From the NCBI RefSeq assembly GCF_000743525.1, contig NZ_JQGK01000009.1, positions 42,321-106,320 on the forward strand: DNA of 64,000 nt, read 5' to 3'. Below the pieces are notes generated by a model. It worked only from the letters and a program-made list of their open reading frames with translations, was not told the DNA's origin and made no database searches. Positions 45,902-53,765 of this stretch are shown here, one piece after another. How positions within the stretch are numbered: position 1 is the stretch's first letter; each line of letters starts with the position of its first letter. The position numbers and the translations under genes are program-made. This DNA is from Sulfurospirillum sp. SCADC. GTDB lineage: Bacteria > Campylobacterota > Campylobacteria > Campylobacterales > Sulfurospirillaceae.

Positions 45902-46904
45902 AGGCGATAATAGGGATTCCTGCGGACTCTTCAAAACCGCACATTAAATTTGCATTCGCGACCGCTTGAGAGGACGCACCACGCAAAAGGTTGTCGATGC
46001 TCGATGAGACAAAAATGGATCTGCCTTTTTGGCTCACAAAAATATCGCAAAAGTTCGTTCCAGCCGTTGATTTAATATCGACAGGTACTTCACGGATACG
46101 CACAAAATGCTCGTTTTTGTAAAAGGCGTGAAGAATGGCTTTGGCATCAATCACTTCATTCGTTTGTAAATACGAACTCACCAACATGCCACGACTCACA
46201 GGCAATAAATGCGGTATAAAATTGACTTCAAACGGATGTCCACTCACAAGGCGTAATTTTTCAGCGATCTCGGGCTCATGGCGATGTTTGAGAGGATTGT
46301 ACGCAAAGATATTTTCATTGATCGTGACAAAATGCGCTGTAAGGCTTGGCTTTTTGCCCGCACCGGAGACACCGCTTTTCGCATCGATGAAGATAGGCGC
46401 TTCTTGATTGAGATAATTCAAAAACGGCAAAATACCCAAAATCGAAGCGGTCGGATAACACCCTGGATTGGCAATCAGATTCGCCTCTTTGATTTTGGCG
46501 CGATTGATCTCAGGAAGCCCATACACTGCCTCGTTTAGATGCTCTTTATCTTCATGCTCGCAATAATGTTTCTCATAGGCTTCCAGCTCCAAACGATAAT
46601 CTGCTGAGAGGTCCACCACCTTTACATGTAAATCCAAAAGCTCTTTGGCAAACCCCATCGCTGCTTTGTGCGGAAGCGCTAAAAAAGCGAGTTTGGCGTG
46701 TTTGGCGACTTCTGCAGCATCGGCTTTTAAAACCTCTTGCTCAAAAACGCCCAATAAGCTTGGATGCAATTCGCTCGCTTTCATGCCACCTTCCGTGGTT
46801 GCAATGTAGCTGATGTTAAAATGGGGATGGTTGATCAAAATTTTGATCAGCTCTAGCCCAGTATAACCGCTTGCTCCAATGATGGCTACGTCTATTTTTG
46901 ACAT
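45891..46904 (-). CDS. argC: N-acetyl-gamma-glutamyl-phosphate reductase
   Basis: ArgC reduces N-acetylglutamyl phosphate in arginine synthesis. The 337-residue protein has the NADP motif IIGASGYTGLELIKIL, the catalytic Cys in LIANPGCYPTAS and the HRHEPEI segment (HxHxPE). FIPHLLPVSRGM is also typical. It is inserted between the LpxH-like gene and greA, where I recall no arg gene in C. jejuni. It lies one base from greA, so it joins this transcript. Confidence 0.96.
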   Translation of the reverse strand: MSKIDVAIIGASGYTGLELIKILINHPHFNISYIATTEGGMKASELHPSLLGVFEQEVLKADAAEVAKHAKLAFLALPHKAAMGFAKELLDLHVKVVDLSADYRLELEAYEKHYCEHEDKEHLNEAVYGLPEINRAKIKEANLIANPGCYPTASILGILPFLNYLNQEAPIFIDAKSGVSGAGKKPSLTAHFVTINENIFAYNPLKHRHEPEIAEKLRLVSGHPFEVNFIPHLLPVSRGMLVSSYLQTNEVIDAKAILHAFYKNEHFVRIREVPVDIKSTAGTNFCDIFVSQKGRSIFVSSSIDNLLRGASSQAVANANLMCGFEESAGIPIIAYVP

Positions 46905-46905
46905 C

Positions 46906-47403
46906 TTATCCCTCGAAATTGATCTTACGGTATGCGACTTCTAAAATCTCATACTCTTGTTTGCCTGAAGGCAGTTTGATGGTCACTTCTTCACCCTCTC
47001 CTCGCCCCATTAACTGAATCGCTAAAGGTGAATAGTACGAAATGAGCCCACGGTCCGGATTGCTCTCGGTACTTCCCACGATGGTGTACGTCACCTCTTC
47101 GTTGGTCTCTAAGTTTTCCAACATAATGGTCGAGCCAAAGCGAATTTTTTCATGCTCATACGAAGTCGGGTCAATCACTTGCGCGCGCGAGACCAAATCG
47201 CTAAGCTCGCCAATACGCCCATCAATAAACGCTAAACGCTCTTTGGCTGCGTGGTACTCCGCATTTTCTTTTAAATCGCCGTGACTTCGTGCGATATCAA
47301 GCTCAATAACCGTCTCAGGCCGTTGCTTTTTTTTAAGATCATTGAGTTCATTCATCAATTTTTTGTAACCGTATTCGGTCATTGGTTCTTTTGCAGTGCT
47401 CAT
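46906..47403 (-). CDS. greA: Transcription elongation factor GreA
   Basis: GreA rescues backtracked RNA polymerase by stimulating transcript cleavage. The 165-residue protein has the N-terminal coiled coil with LKENAEYHAAKERLAFIDGR and the tip acidic residues (SHGDLKENAEY). The C-terminal FKBP-like domain has YYSPLAIQLMGRGEGEEV. It overlaps lpxB by 4 nt. Confidence 0.97.
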   Translation of the reverse strand: MSTAKEPMTEYGYKKLMNELNDLKKKQRPETVIELDIARSHGDLKENAEYHAAKERLAFIDGRIGELSDLVSRAQVIDPTSYEHEKIRFGSTIMLENLETNEEVTYTIVGSTESNPDRGLISYYSPLAIQLMGRGEGEEVTIKLPSGKQEYEILEVAYRKINFEG

Positions 47404-48455
47404 TCTTTACTCCTTATCTCTTCTATTATCTTCATTATGCTTATCATTGCCTCTTGACTGCCATGCCCCAGTATCTTCCTAAGCTCGGTGATACGGCTAA
47501 AAAATGCTTCTCTGTCCACATTTTCATATGCCTCAAACAGACGTTGCGCATGCACCTCTTCTTGCAACAGTTCCTCATGTAACGGCTCTTTGTTTTCAAA
47601 ATCAAAAATGATGTTGGCAAGACCTACATGTTTGAGTTTCACAAACTGCTTCGCGATCCAATAATCCAGCGCTTTGGCTTTGTACGCCAAAACAAACGGA
47701 ACGCCTACGAGTGCTGCTTCAAGCGTCGCCGTTCCGGAACAGACAAACGCAAACTCACTGCGCTCTAACGCCTCGTAGGTGTTACGACAGATCTTAAAGT
47801 CATGAATATCGCCATAAATCTCTGCAATTTCACGGTAATCATAATGTGCTGGAATCACCAGCCACTTCTCTTTCCCCTCGATTTTAGAAGCCAACTCCTT
47901 ATAAATCGGAAAAAGACTGCGAATCTCACTCTTACGACTCCCTGGGAAAAAAGAAACAATCCCCGTCTCTTCATAGCGCAGTTTAAACAGAGGAATTTCA
48001 TCGAGCAATGGGTTTCCCACATAGGTTGCTTTGGTGTAAAACTGCTGTTCAAACGGGAAAATGGAAGCTAACACGGTGCAGTATTTCTCCATCGCTTCCA
48101 CACGTTTGGGTTTCCATGCCCACACTTTTGGCAAGATATAATAGATAATTTCAACATTGGGATTGATCGTTTTAATCGCTTTTGCCAAAGGCAAATTAAA
48201 TGCAGGTGAGTCGATGAGCAGCACTTTGTCCACAAAAAAACTCATTCGCGCCATAATCTTGATCGCCTTTTTGGCTTTGCGAATTTTTGGCAGCGCATCT
48301 AAAAATCCCATGATCGAAAAAGCACGACTGGGCATCAAAGGTTTTCCAAAGCGCTCATCAAAAATGCCATAAATTTCACACCGCTCAAGGGCGTTTAAAA
48401 TGGGTTCTAAGTGTAAATTGGCAGATGGCTCTAAGGCGGAGACAAGTAATTTCAA
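47400..48455 (-). CDS. lpxB: Lipid-A-disaccharide synthase
   Basis: LpxB joins UDP-diacylglucosamine and lipid X. The 351-residue GT-B-like protein has SALEPSANLH at the N-terminus, PKVWAWKPKRVEAM, VGNPLLDEI, LFPGSRKSEI and CSGTATLEAALVGVPFVLAYK, all LpxB hallmarks. It is first in the lpxB-greA-argC-LpxH-like-cheV-cheA-cheW run. The start lies 102 nt from the divergent surE. Confidence 0.95.
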   Translation of the reverse strand: MKLLVSALEPSANLHLEPILNALERCEIYGIFDERFGKPLMPSRAFSIMGFLDALPKIRKAKKAIKIMARMSFFVDKVLLIDSPAFNLPLAKAIKTINPNVEIIYYILPKVWAWKPKRVEAMEKYCTVLASIFPFEQQFYTKATYVGNPLLDEIPLFKLRYEETGIVSFFPGSRKSEIRSLFPIYKELASKIEGKEKWLVIPAHYDYREIAEIYGDIHDFKICRNTYEALERSEFAFVCSGTATLEAALVGVPFVLAYKAKALDYWIAKQFVKLKHVGLANIIFDFENKEPLHEELLQEEVHAQRLFEAYENVDREAFFSRITELRKILGHGSQEAMISIMKIIEEIRSKE

Positions 48456-48525
48456 AATAGCACCTTTTGTATTCTATTACACGAAGTCTATACAAAAATC
48501 TCTTAAAAGTATAAGTCAGTTTCGT

Positions 48526-48531
48526 TATAAT
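48526..48531 (+). promoter_or_regulatory. -10 box for surE
   Basis: TATAAT in the context TTCGTTATAATG lies 26 bases before the surE ATG in the lpxB-surE divergent gap. Confidence 0.6.
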
Positions 48532-48556
48532 GTTTTAAAAAAAGTAGGCATTTTCA

Positions 48557-49342
48557 ATGAAACGTATTTTAATTACCAATGATGATGGCTTTGAAAGTCC
48601 TGGACTTCACGCCCTTGCTCGCGCACTTCGTCCTTTAGGTCATGTCACCATTGTAGCCCCCACTTCTGAAAAATCCGCATGCGGACACTCCCTTACCCTC
48701 ACGCGTCCGCTTCGCTTTGTTGCGCTTGGTGATGATTTTTACAAACTTGATGATGGCACCCCCACGGACTGTATTTATCTCTCACTCAACGCTCTTTTTG
48801 AAGGCGAAAGCAAACCTGATTTGGTCGTGAGTGGCATCAACAAAGGCTCCAATTTGGGCGAAGACATCACGTATAGCGGAACAGCGAGTGCGGCAATGGA
48901 AGCAGCCCTTCATGGTGTTCCCTCTATTGCTATCTCTCAAGTTTATACGGGTGGCCCTCAAAACATCGAGCTAACCCACGGCTATGATCTCGCCGAGCGA
49001 ACCGTACATGATCTTGCTAAACGCATTTTAGATGGTACCTTTCCTCTTGCAGAGCGTCGCTTTTTAAATGTCAACATTCCCGCTCTCAAACCCGAAGAGT
49101 GCAAGGGCTACAAGATCACCCGTGCAGGTTACAGAATGTATGGCAATGACGCGCATCTGCACCGAAACCCAAGGGGCGAAGAGTACTACTGGCTTGGTGT
49201 GCATACGCTTGAGTGGAAAAAAGGTGAAATAGATGACTGCGACCTGAGCGCCATCGATGAAGGTTATGTCTCCATCACGCCCATCAAACTCGATATGACT
49301 GCCCACGATGAAATTGAAACACTCAAAGAATGGATAAAATAA
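48557..49342 (+). CDS. surE: 5'-nucleotidase / 3'-nucleotidase SurE
   Basis: SurE dephosphorylates nucleoside monophosphates and is linked to stationary-phase survival. The 261-residue protein begins MKRILITNDDGFESPG with the metal-binding D8 and D9. It also has VAPTSEKSACGHSLT, DGTPTDCIYLSL, SGINKGSNLGEDITYSGTAS and GVPSIAIS. It shares the sequence TAATG with the next gene. Confidence 0.97.
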   Translation: MKRILITNDDGFESPGLHALARALRPLGHVTIVAPTSEKSACGHSLTLTRPLRFVALGDDFYKLDDGTPTDCIYLSLNALFEGESKPDLVVSGINKGSNLGEDITYSGTASAAMEAALHGVPSIAISQVYTGGPQNIELTHGYDLAERTVHDLAKRILDGTFPLAERRFLNVNIPALKPEECKGYKITRAGYRMYGNDAHLHRNPRGEEYYWLGVHTLEWKKGEIDDCDLSAIDEGYVSITPIKLDMTAHDEIETLKEWIK

Positions 49343-49986
49343 TGGAAGATCGTTACTCTCGTGTCAGACGCGTTTTTGGTGAAGACTTTGAAAAACTCCA
49401 AAGCGCCAAAATACTTCTTTTAGGCATCGGCGGTGTCGGAAGCCCGTGTTTAGACGCACTGTACCGCACAGGGGTGAGCGACATCACCATCGTTGATTTT
49501 GATACTTACGATGTGACCAATCAAAACAGACAACTAGGTTCGGAAGCCGTCGGCGCAGTCAAAGTCTTGCACATGGCAAGCCTCTATAAAGGTGTGACGC
49601 CGATTGTGGCAAAAGTTACTCCTGAATGGGTTGAAAACTTTGACTTTAAACCCTATGACATCGTCATTGACGCTATTGATGACATGGAAGCCAAAATAGC
49701 TGTGGCACACAAAGCCCACACCAAACTGCTAAGTTCCGCAGGTGGCGCTAAAAAAATCGACCCCACCAAAATTCACTATGCTCCTATTTGGGACACCTAT
49801 GGCGATGCACTGGCAAAAAGCTTTCGTGAGGGGCTTAAAAAAACTGGCTTTCAAGGCTCATTCTTAACGGTATTTTCCGATGAAAAGCCGATTTGTAAAG
49901 AGATGGGTAGTTTGATGTGCGTGACGGCTTCATTTGGGTTGACGCTCGCTTCATTGGCGATTCGTAAGATTACGGGGAAGATGTAA
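49342..49986 (+). CDS. ThiF/MoeB/TcdA family adenylyltransferase (E1-like)
   Basis: The 214-residue protein has the nucleotide-binding motif LLGIGGVGSPCLDALYRTG, DFDTYDVTNQNRQLGS (Asp and Arg of the ATP site), DAIDDMEAKIA and the MCVTASFG segment near the end. Its length and the lack of a rhodanese or CxxC pairs fit TcdA, which cyclises t6A in tRNA, better than MoeB or ThiF; this is inference. The start may be ATG 49342 (overlapping the surE stop) or ATG 49330. The last 144 bases recur in diverged form at 54231-54373, past the island that follows. Confidence 0.85.
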   Translation: MEDRYSRVRRVFGEDFEKLQSAKILLLGIGGVGSPCLDALYRTGVSDITIVDFDTYDVTNQNRQLGSEAVGAVKVLHMASLYKGVTPIVAKVTPEWVENFDFKPYDIVIDAIDDMEAKIAVAHKAHTKLLSSAGGAKKIDPTKIHYAPIWDTYGDALAKSFREGLKKTGFQGSFLTVFSDEKPICKEMGSLMCVTASFGLTLASLAIRKITGKM

Positions 49987-50144
49987 GCTTGACATGTAAT
50001 CTAGTCCAACTTTTTATTCTTTGTAGATAATTCGTTATATTAACCAATAAAATCAACGGAAAAATGCCAACAAAATGGGTTTTAGTGCCAAAACTTTAAT
50101 AATGTATCCCATGTTTCTGCTTACTTATCATATTAATCTAAGCG

Positions 50145-50699
50145 TCATGCACCACTCTTTATAACCATATCTTGCAAAGCCATTAAAGATGCTTTTGCAC
50201 AAGCAATGCGTTTGGCAATGTCTTTACCCTCTTTGTCCATAAAATCAATTTGTATTTTGTAAATCAAAGCCTCTCCCATGTAAAAACCAAAGACCAAATA
50301 TCCCGCATAGAGTTTTGCCTCTTTAGTCTTTTTCCCTGGGTCCAAAGGGTCATTTTCATAAATCAGTAAATCCAAGCGAGGGACATTTTGAGATGAGGCT
50401 TCACCAAACTCCTTGGTTAATATATGTTTTACTTCTTCAAGATCTAAAGTCTCAAAAAGTTTTGAAGGTGCGTAGCGTGCTTTTTGTATCTGAAGTTTTA
50501 GCTCAACTCCTTTTAAATGCGTCGCTTCTTTAAGCGCATGAATCTGCTCTTGAAAATAGACACGTTCAAAGACAACGACCTCTTTTTGACAACTAAGATT
50601 CATGGAGCGAGAACCGCTTTTCGTGAGTTGTGCATAGATGGCGTTTCCCAACACCAATGCCACGACGAGTCCTACAACAATGCTAACTACTTTCAACAT
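50145..50699 (-). CDS. Unrecognised membrane-anchored protein of the island
   Basis: I do not recognise this 184-residue protein. Residues 4-23 (VVSIVVGLVVALVLGNAIYA) form one hydrophobic segment, either a membrane anchor or an uncleaved signal. The rest is a mixed alpha/beta soluble region, probably periplasmic, with Cys at residues 37 and 166 and no known motif. AAGG lies seven bases before the ATG. It is divergent from the DUF134 operon, and its promoter carries the same 16-bp operator-like sequence, so it probably belongs to the same regulon. Confidence 0.75.
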   Translation of the reverse strand: MLKVVSIVVGLVVALVLGNAIYAQLTKSGSRSMNLSCQKEVVVFERVYFQEQIHALKEATHLKGVELKLQIQKARYAPSKLFETLDLEEVKHILTKEFGEASSQNVPRLDLLIYENDPLDPGKKTKEAKLYAGYLVFGFYMGEALIYKIQIDFMDKEGKDIAKRIACAKASLMALQDMVIKSGA

Positions 50700-50730
50700 C
50701 TCTCAACCTTGATTATAAATTTATCTAAAA

Positions 50731-50759
50731 ACTATACCCTCATTATGCACATATGTCAA
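50731..50759 (-). promoter_or_regulatory. Sigma-70 promoter of the minus-strand island gene
   Basis: On the minus strand TTGACA (50759-50754), a 17-base spacer and TATAGT (50736-50731) form a near-consensus promoter 32 bases before the gene. A perfect -35 is unusual in this window. The spacer holds the repeat CATTATGCACATATGT (read on the plus strand at 50741-50756). Confidence 0.75.
50741..50756 (+). promoter_or_regulatory. Operator-like repeat, left copy
   Basis: CATTATGCACATATGT occurs here and at 50808-50823 as an exact 16-base direct repeat. The core ACATATGT is palindromic and the flanks (TTATG and CAATAA) continue the symmetry imperfectly. It overlaps the -35 and the spacer of the minus-strand promoter, a position suited to repression. 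Confidence 0.65.
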
Positions 50760-50803
50760 TAATAATCTTTACATGTAAAACATATCTAAGATTGAAATAT
50801 CTC

Positions 50804-50833
50804 TTGACATTATGCACATATGTGTATTATAAT
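50804..50833 (+). promoter_or_regulatory. Sigma-70 promoter of the DUF134/ORP-like operon
   Basis: TTGACA (50804-50809) and TATAAT (50828-50833), both perfect consensus hexamers, are separated by 18 bases. The ATG at 50865 is 31 bases further on. Confidence 0.8.
50808..50823 (+). promoter_or_regulatory. Operator-like repeat, right copy
   Basis: This second exact copy of CATTATGCACATATGT lies between the -35 and -10 of the operon promoter, so a bound protein would block RNA polymerase. Together with the left copy (52 bases of space between them) it makes looping or joint control of both divergent genes possible. The DUF134 protein encoded just downstream is the obvious candidate binder. Confidence 0.65.
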
Positions 50834-50864
50834 GCCTGTATCTTATAAGAAATCAGGATGTTCA

Positions 50865-51320
50865 ATGGCTAGAAATCCAAAAGAGCGCATAGTGAGTCAC
50901 CCTCCTTTGTTTACAACCTTTAAACCTGCAGGTATTGGTGGTATGAAATTAGGGACGGTGACATTGGAACTTGACGAATATGAAGCTATACGATTAGCGG
51001 ATTATGAAGGTCTTGAGCATGAGCAAGCGTCTGAAGCAATGGGAATTTCACGCTCTACATTTACACGACTTGTAGAGCGTGCTCGTAAAAAATTGGCTTC
51101 AATGTTAATCGATGGGTTAAAACTCATGATTGATGGCGGAAGCATCCATTTTAAAGAAAATTTATATCAATGTCTTGATTGCAGCCATTTTTTTAGATCA
51201 ACAATGCACGAAGAGAAAGAACAGTGTCCCCTGTGTCATAGCGAACACTTAGTTGATTTTGCAAAAGGGTTTGGGCATGGAAGATGTTGCCATAAAAAAG
51301 CACATAGAGACGGATGCTAA
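50865..51320 (+). CDS. DUF134 family helix-turn-helix protein with Cys-rich tail
   Basis: The 151-residue protein begins MARNPKERIVSHPPLFTTFK and has the DUF134 signature KLGTVTLELDEYEAIRLADY, followed by a sigma-70 region 4-like helix-turn-helix (HEQASEAMGISRSTFTRLVE, about 51-70). The C-terminus has a zinc-ribbon-like CLDCS and CPLCH, then a CC and a terminal Cys. DUF134 genes often lie beside NifX/MinD-type genes in anaerobes. I start at ATG 50865, six bases after AGGA. It is first in its operon and a candidate autoregulator acting on the 16-bp repeats. Confidence 0.85.
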   Translation: MARNPKERIVSHPPLFTTFKPAGIGGMKLGTVTLELDEYEAIRLADYEGLEHEQASEAMGISRSTFTRLVERARKKLASMLIDGLKLMIDGGSIHFKENLYQCLDCSHFFRSTMHEEKEQCPLCHSEHLVDFAKGFGHGRCCHKKAHRDGC

Positions 51321-51344
51321 CGTTTTAAAAAATAGGAGTTTACA

Positions 51345-51608
51345 ATGTTTGGAAAAACAAATCGTAACCAATGCGGTAACGGCAATGGGAATGGAAACAG
51401 AAGAGGTATCAATGGTAATGGAATCCATGGTGGACGCAATCATGGTGGGGCATTTGGAGCAGGAGGTTTTTGTGTTTGTACAAAATGTGGCACAAAGGTT
51501 CCTCACGAAAGAGGCGTCAAATGCACCACGCAAAAATGTCCAGCGTGCGCGCATACGTTAGTAAGAGAAGAACTCTTACATAACCAAGAAAAAGTCATCC
51601 AAGCATGA
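51345..51608 (+). CDS. Small Gly/Asn-rich protein with Cys-rich C-terminal domain
   Basis: The 87-residue protein has a low-complexity N-terminus rich in Gly and Asn (residues 8-40, NGNGNGNRRG and GIHGGRNHGG). A domain with FCVCTKCGTKVPHERGVKC and QKCPACAHTLVREE follows, with CxC/CxxC and CxxC metal-binding patterns. Similar small proteins accompany DUF134 and ORP/NifX-type genes in anaerobes; I recognise the pattern but no function. AGGAG (51332-51336) lies eight bases before the ATG. The stop codon overlaps the next ATG by 4 nt. Confidence 0.8.
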   Translation: MFGKTNRNQCGNGNGNGNRRGINGNGIHGGRNHGGAFGAGGFCVCTKCGTKVPHERGVKCTTQKCPACAHTLVREELLHNQEKVIQA

Positions 51609-52468
51609 AGATAGCTATAGCCAGTGGCAAAGGTGGAACGGGGAAAACAACCCTTTCCACCAATCTTGCCATGTTTTTAGGAGAACGTGAACGCGTCGTT
51701 CTCGTTGATTTAGATGTAGAGGAGCCTAATTCCAATCTTTTTTTAAACGGTGAGTTTTTAAAAAAAGAAGACAAAATGAAGATGATTCCTCAGTGGGAAA
51801 GTTCTACGTGTACGCACTGTAATCACTGTGTAGAGATTTGTAATTTTCACGCTTTAATTGCCATTGCTAATGAAATCTTGGTCTTCCCCAATTTATGCCA
51901 TAGCTGTTATGCCTGTTCTGAGTTATGTCCTACAAATTCACTTCCTATGGAAGCGCAAAAAATGGGTGAGTTAAGCCATTTTCGTACACAACAGATAGAT
52001 TTCGTAGAAGGGCGTTTAAATATAGGAGAAGAACAAGCTGTCTCACTGATATCACAAACCAAAAAATATGTTGAGAAGTATTTTAGTGATGATACCCTCA
52101 AACTATATGACTCACCTCCGGGAACTTCCTGCCCTGTGATTGAGTCCATCAAAGATGCAGATTTTGTCATTTTGGTCACAGAACCGACGCCTTTTGGCTT
52201 GCATGATTTAACCCTTGCAGTAGAGACAACCAGAGCGCTAAAGAAAAATTTCGGTGTGGTGATTAATCGTTACGGTATGGGCAATGACGATGTACTAAGT
52301 TATTGTGAAAAAGAAGCCATTCCTGTTCTTGCCAAAATACCTCATTCAATCGAAGCTGCCAAGCTCTATTCTCAAGGGAAATTAATTTATAAAGAAATCG
52401 AAACATTTAAAGATGAAATGCAAAGCATTGCTTTGTATTTAAAACAATTTTCGAAGGAACGTGCATGA
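51605..52468 (+). CDS. MinD/Mrp-like P-loop ATPase with inserted 2x[4Fe-4S] ferredoxin domain (ORP-complex type), first copy
   Basis: The 287-residue protein has the deviant Walker A motif GKGGTGKTTLSTN (residues 8-20), followed by LVDLDVEEPN. A ferredoxin insert comes next, with CTHCNHCVEICNF and CHSCYACSELCP (about 63-110). Then come the switch DSPPGTSCPVIES, LVTEPTPFGLHDL and VINRYG. In Desulfovibrio, paired ATPases of this type (DVU2103/DVU2104) associate with the Mo-Cu orange protein and affect cell division, from memory. It overlaps both neighbours by 4 nt. Its membership of an ORP-like complex here is inferred from the gene set. Confidence 0.87.
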   Translation: MKIAIASGKGGTGKTTLSTNLAMFLGERERVVLVDLDVEEPNSNLFLNGEFLKKEDKMKMIPQWESSTCTHCNHCVEICNFHALIAIANEILVFPNLCHSCYACSELCPTNSLPMEAQKMGELSHFRTQQIDFVEGRLNIGEEQAVSLISQTKKYVEKYFSDDTLKLYDSPPGTSCPVIESIKDADFVILVTEPTPFGLHDLTLAVETTRALKKNFGVVINRYGMGNDDVLSYCEKEAIPVLAKIPHSIEAAKLYSQGKLIYKEIETFKDEMQSIALYLKQFSKERA

Positions 52469-53346
52469 TGAAAGAGATTGTTGTCATCTCGGGGAAAGGT
52501 GGCACAGGCAAAACTTCTATCACTGCAGCACTCGCTAGCTTGGCAAAAGAGTCATGTATTGTTGTGGATTGTGATGTGGACGCAGCAGATCTGCACCTTT
52601 TATTGCAGCCAGATTTTGCCCATCAAGAAGATTTTTACAGTGGTAAAATTGCTCACATTGATAAGACGTTGTGTCGAAATTGTGGTCGATGTGCTGATGT
52701 CTGTCGCTTTGATGCGATTGATTTTAAAGAAGGGCATTATGTTATTGATGCACTTTCATGTGAAGGATGCGGATACTGCTCACATGTATGCCGACCTCAT
52801 GCGATTGTTATGAGTGAGCGTAATGTAGGCTCATGGTATCACTCTCACACAAAATATGGCAATGAGATGATTCATGCAAAACTCAATATTGGCGCTGAAA
52901 ATTCTGGTAAATTAGTCGCCAAAGTCAAAAAAGAAGGCAAAGCAATAGCCCTTGCAGAAAATAAATCTCTTCTGATTGTCGATGGTTCTCCAGGTATTGG
53001 TTGCCCCGTAGTCTCCTCTTTGAGTGGTGCAAACTTTGTCCTACTCGTAACAGAGCCAACGCTTTCGGGACTTCATGATCTAAAAAGAGTCTACGAAGTT
53101 GTCAAGCGGTTTCGTATTAAAGCAGGCTGTATCATCAATAAATACGATCTCAATACCACGGTTTGTTCTCAAATAGAACAATTTTTAGAGGAGGAATCTA
53201 TTTTACATGTAAAGAGTATTCCTTATATGACAGCGTTTTCGCAAGCAATGATCGAAGGGAAAACGGTTACAGAGTACACTGATCCCGTATTAAAAAAATT
53301 GCTTGAAGAGAGTTTTGAAACCATTAAACAGACATTAGGAGTCTAA
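52465..53346 (+). CDS. MinD/Mrp-like P-loop ATPase with inserted 2x[4Fe-4S] ferredoxin domain, second copy
   Basis: The 293-residue protein is a paralogue of the preceding one with the same layout: SGKGGTGKTSITAAL, VVDCDVDAADLHLLL, clusters CRNCGRCADVCRF and CEGCGYCSHVCRP, then DGSPGIGCPVVSSL and TEPTLSGLHDLKRV. All eight cluster cysteines are present. Having both copies suggests a heterodimer. AAGGA lies six bases before the ATG. The third gene of the set starts 2 nt after it. Confidence 0.87.
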   Translation: MMKEIVVISGKGGTGKTSITAALASLAKESCIVVDCDVDAADLHLLLQPDFAHQEDFYSGKIAHIDKTLCRNCGRCADVCRFDAIDFKEGHYVIDALSCEGCGYCSHVCRPHAIVMSERNVGSWYHSHTKYGNEMIHAKLNIGAENSGKLVAKVKKEGKAIALAENKSLLIVDGSPGIGCPVVSSLSGANFVLLVTEPTLSGLHDLKRVYEVVKRFRIKAGCIINKYDLNTTVCSQIEQFLEEESILHVKSIPYMTAFSQAMIEGKTVTEYTDPVLKKLLEESFETIKQTLGV

Positions 53347-53348
53347 CA

Positions 53349-53687
53349 ATGAAAATAGCCTTTACAACCAAAGAACCCACATGGGATTCGATGATGGAAG
53401 CACGTTTTGGGCGTGCAGAGTATGTCGTCTTGTATGATGAAGAGAGTGGTGATATCACCATTCACAATAATGCGGATATTGCGGCTCAAGAGCATGGTGC
53501 AGGACCAAAAATGGCTCAAGCAATGGCAGATTTGAAAGCAGATGTTATCATTACAGGCAATGGACCAGGAGAAAATGCGCATGCGGTGCTGAGCAAAATG
53601 GGAACAACCATCTTTGTAGGTGCTGGCGAGATAAGCGTTAGTGATGCGTATAAAGCGTATCAAGAAAATAGACTTGAGAAATTTTAG
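53349..53687 (+). CDS. NifX/NifB-C (ORP-like) cofactor-binding protein, cysteine-free
   Basis: The 112-residue protein has the dinitrogenase iron-molybdenum cofactor fold: MKIAFTTKEPTWDSMMEARF, FGRAEYVVLYD, and ADVIITGNGPGENAHAVL. Proteins of this fold bind FeMo-co precursors or, in the orange protein of Desulfovibrio, an S-Mo-Cu cluster. This one has no Cys at all, as expected if the cluster is held by other residues. No nitrogenase structural genes are in the window, so an ORP-like role is more likely than nitrogen fixation. Confidence 0.83.
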   Translation: MKIAFTTKEPTWDSMMEARFGRAEYVVLYDEESGDITIHNNADIAAQEHGAGPKMAQAMADLKADVIITGNGPGENAHAVLSKMGTTIFVGAGEISVSDAYKAYQENRLEKF

Positions 53688-53707
53688 TTTATTGAAACCA
53701 AATAGTA

Positions 53708-53740
53708 TTCTTACGAAATAGTAAAAAATTTCTGTAAGAA
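53708..53740 (+). terminator. Hairpin between the two NifX-like genes
   Basis: TTCTTACGAAAT (53708-53719) pairs with ATTTCTGTAAGAA (53728-53740) with one bulged base. No T tract follows, so it is more likely an RNA processing or attenuation site that sets expression of the last gene than a full terminator. Confidence 0.4.
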
Positions 53741-53765
53741 CACTCTTACCTAAAAAGGATACGTT

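Noticed and set aside
47621..47640. TACATGTT in lpxB, GACATGTA at 49991 and CACATGTA at 52791 as further palindrome copies
   Set aside because: Each differs from TACATGTA by one base; only exact copies were counted.
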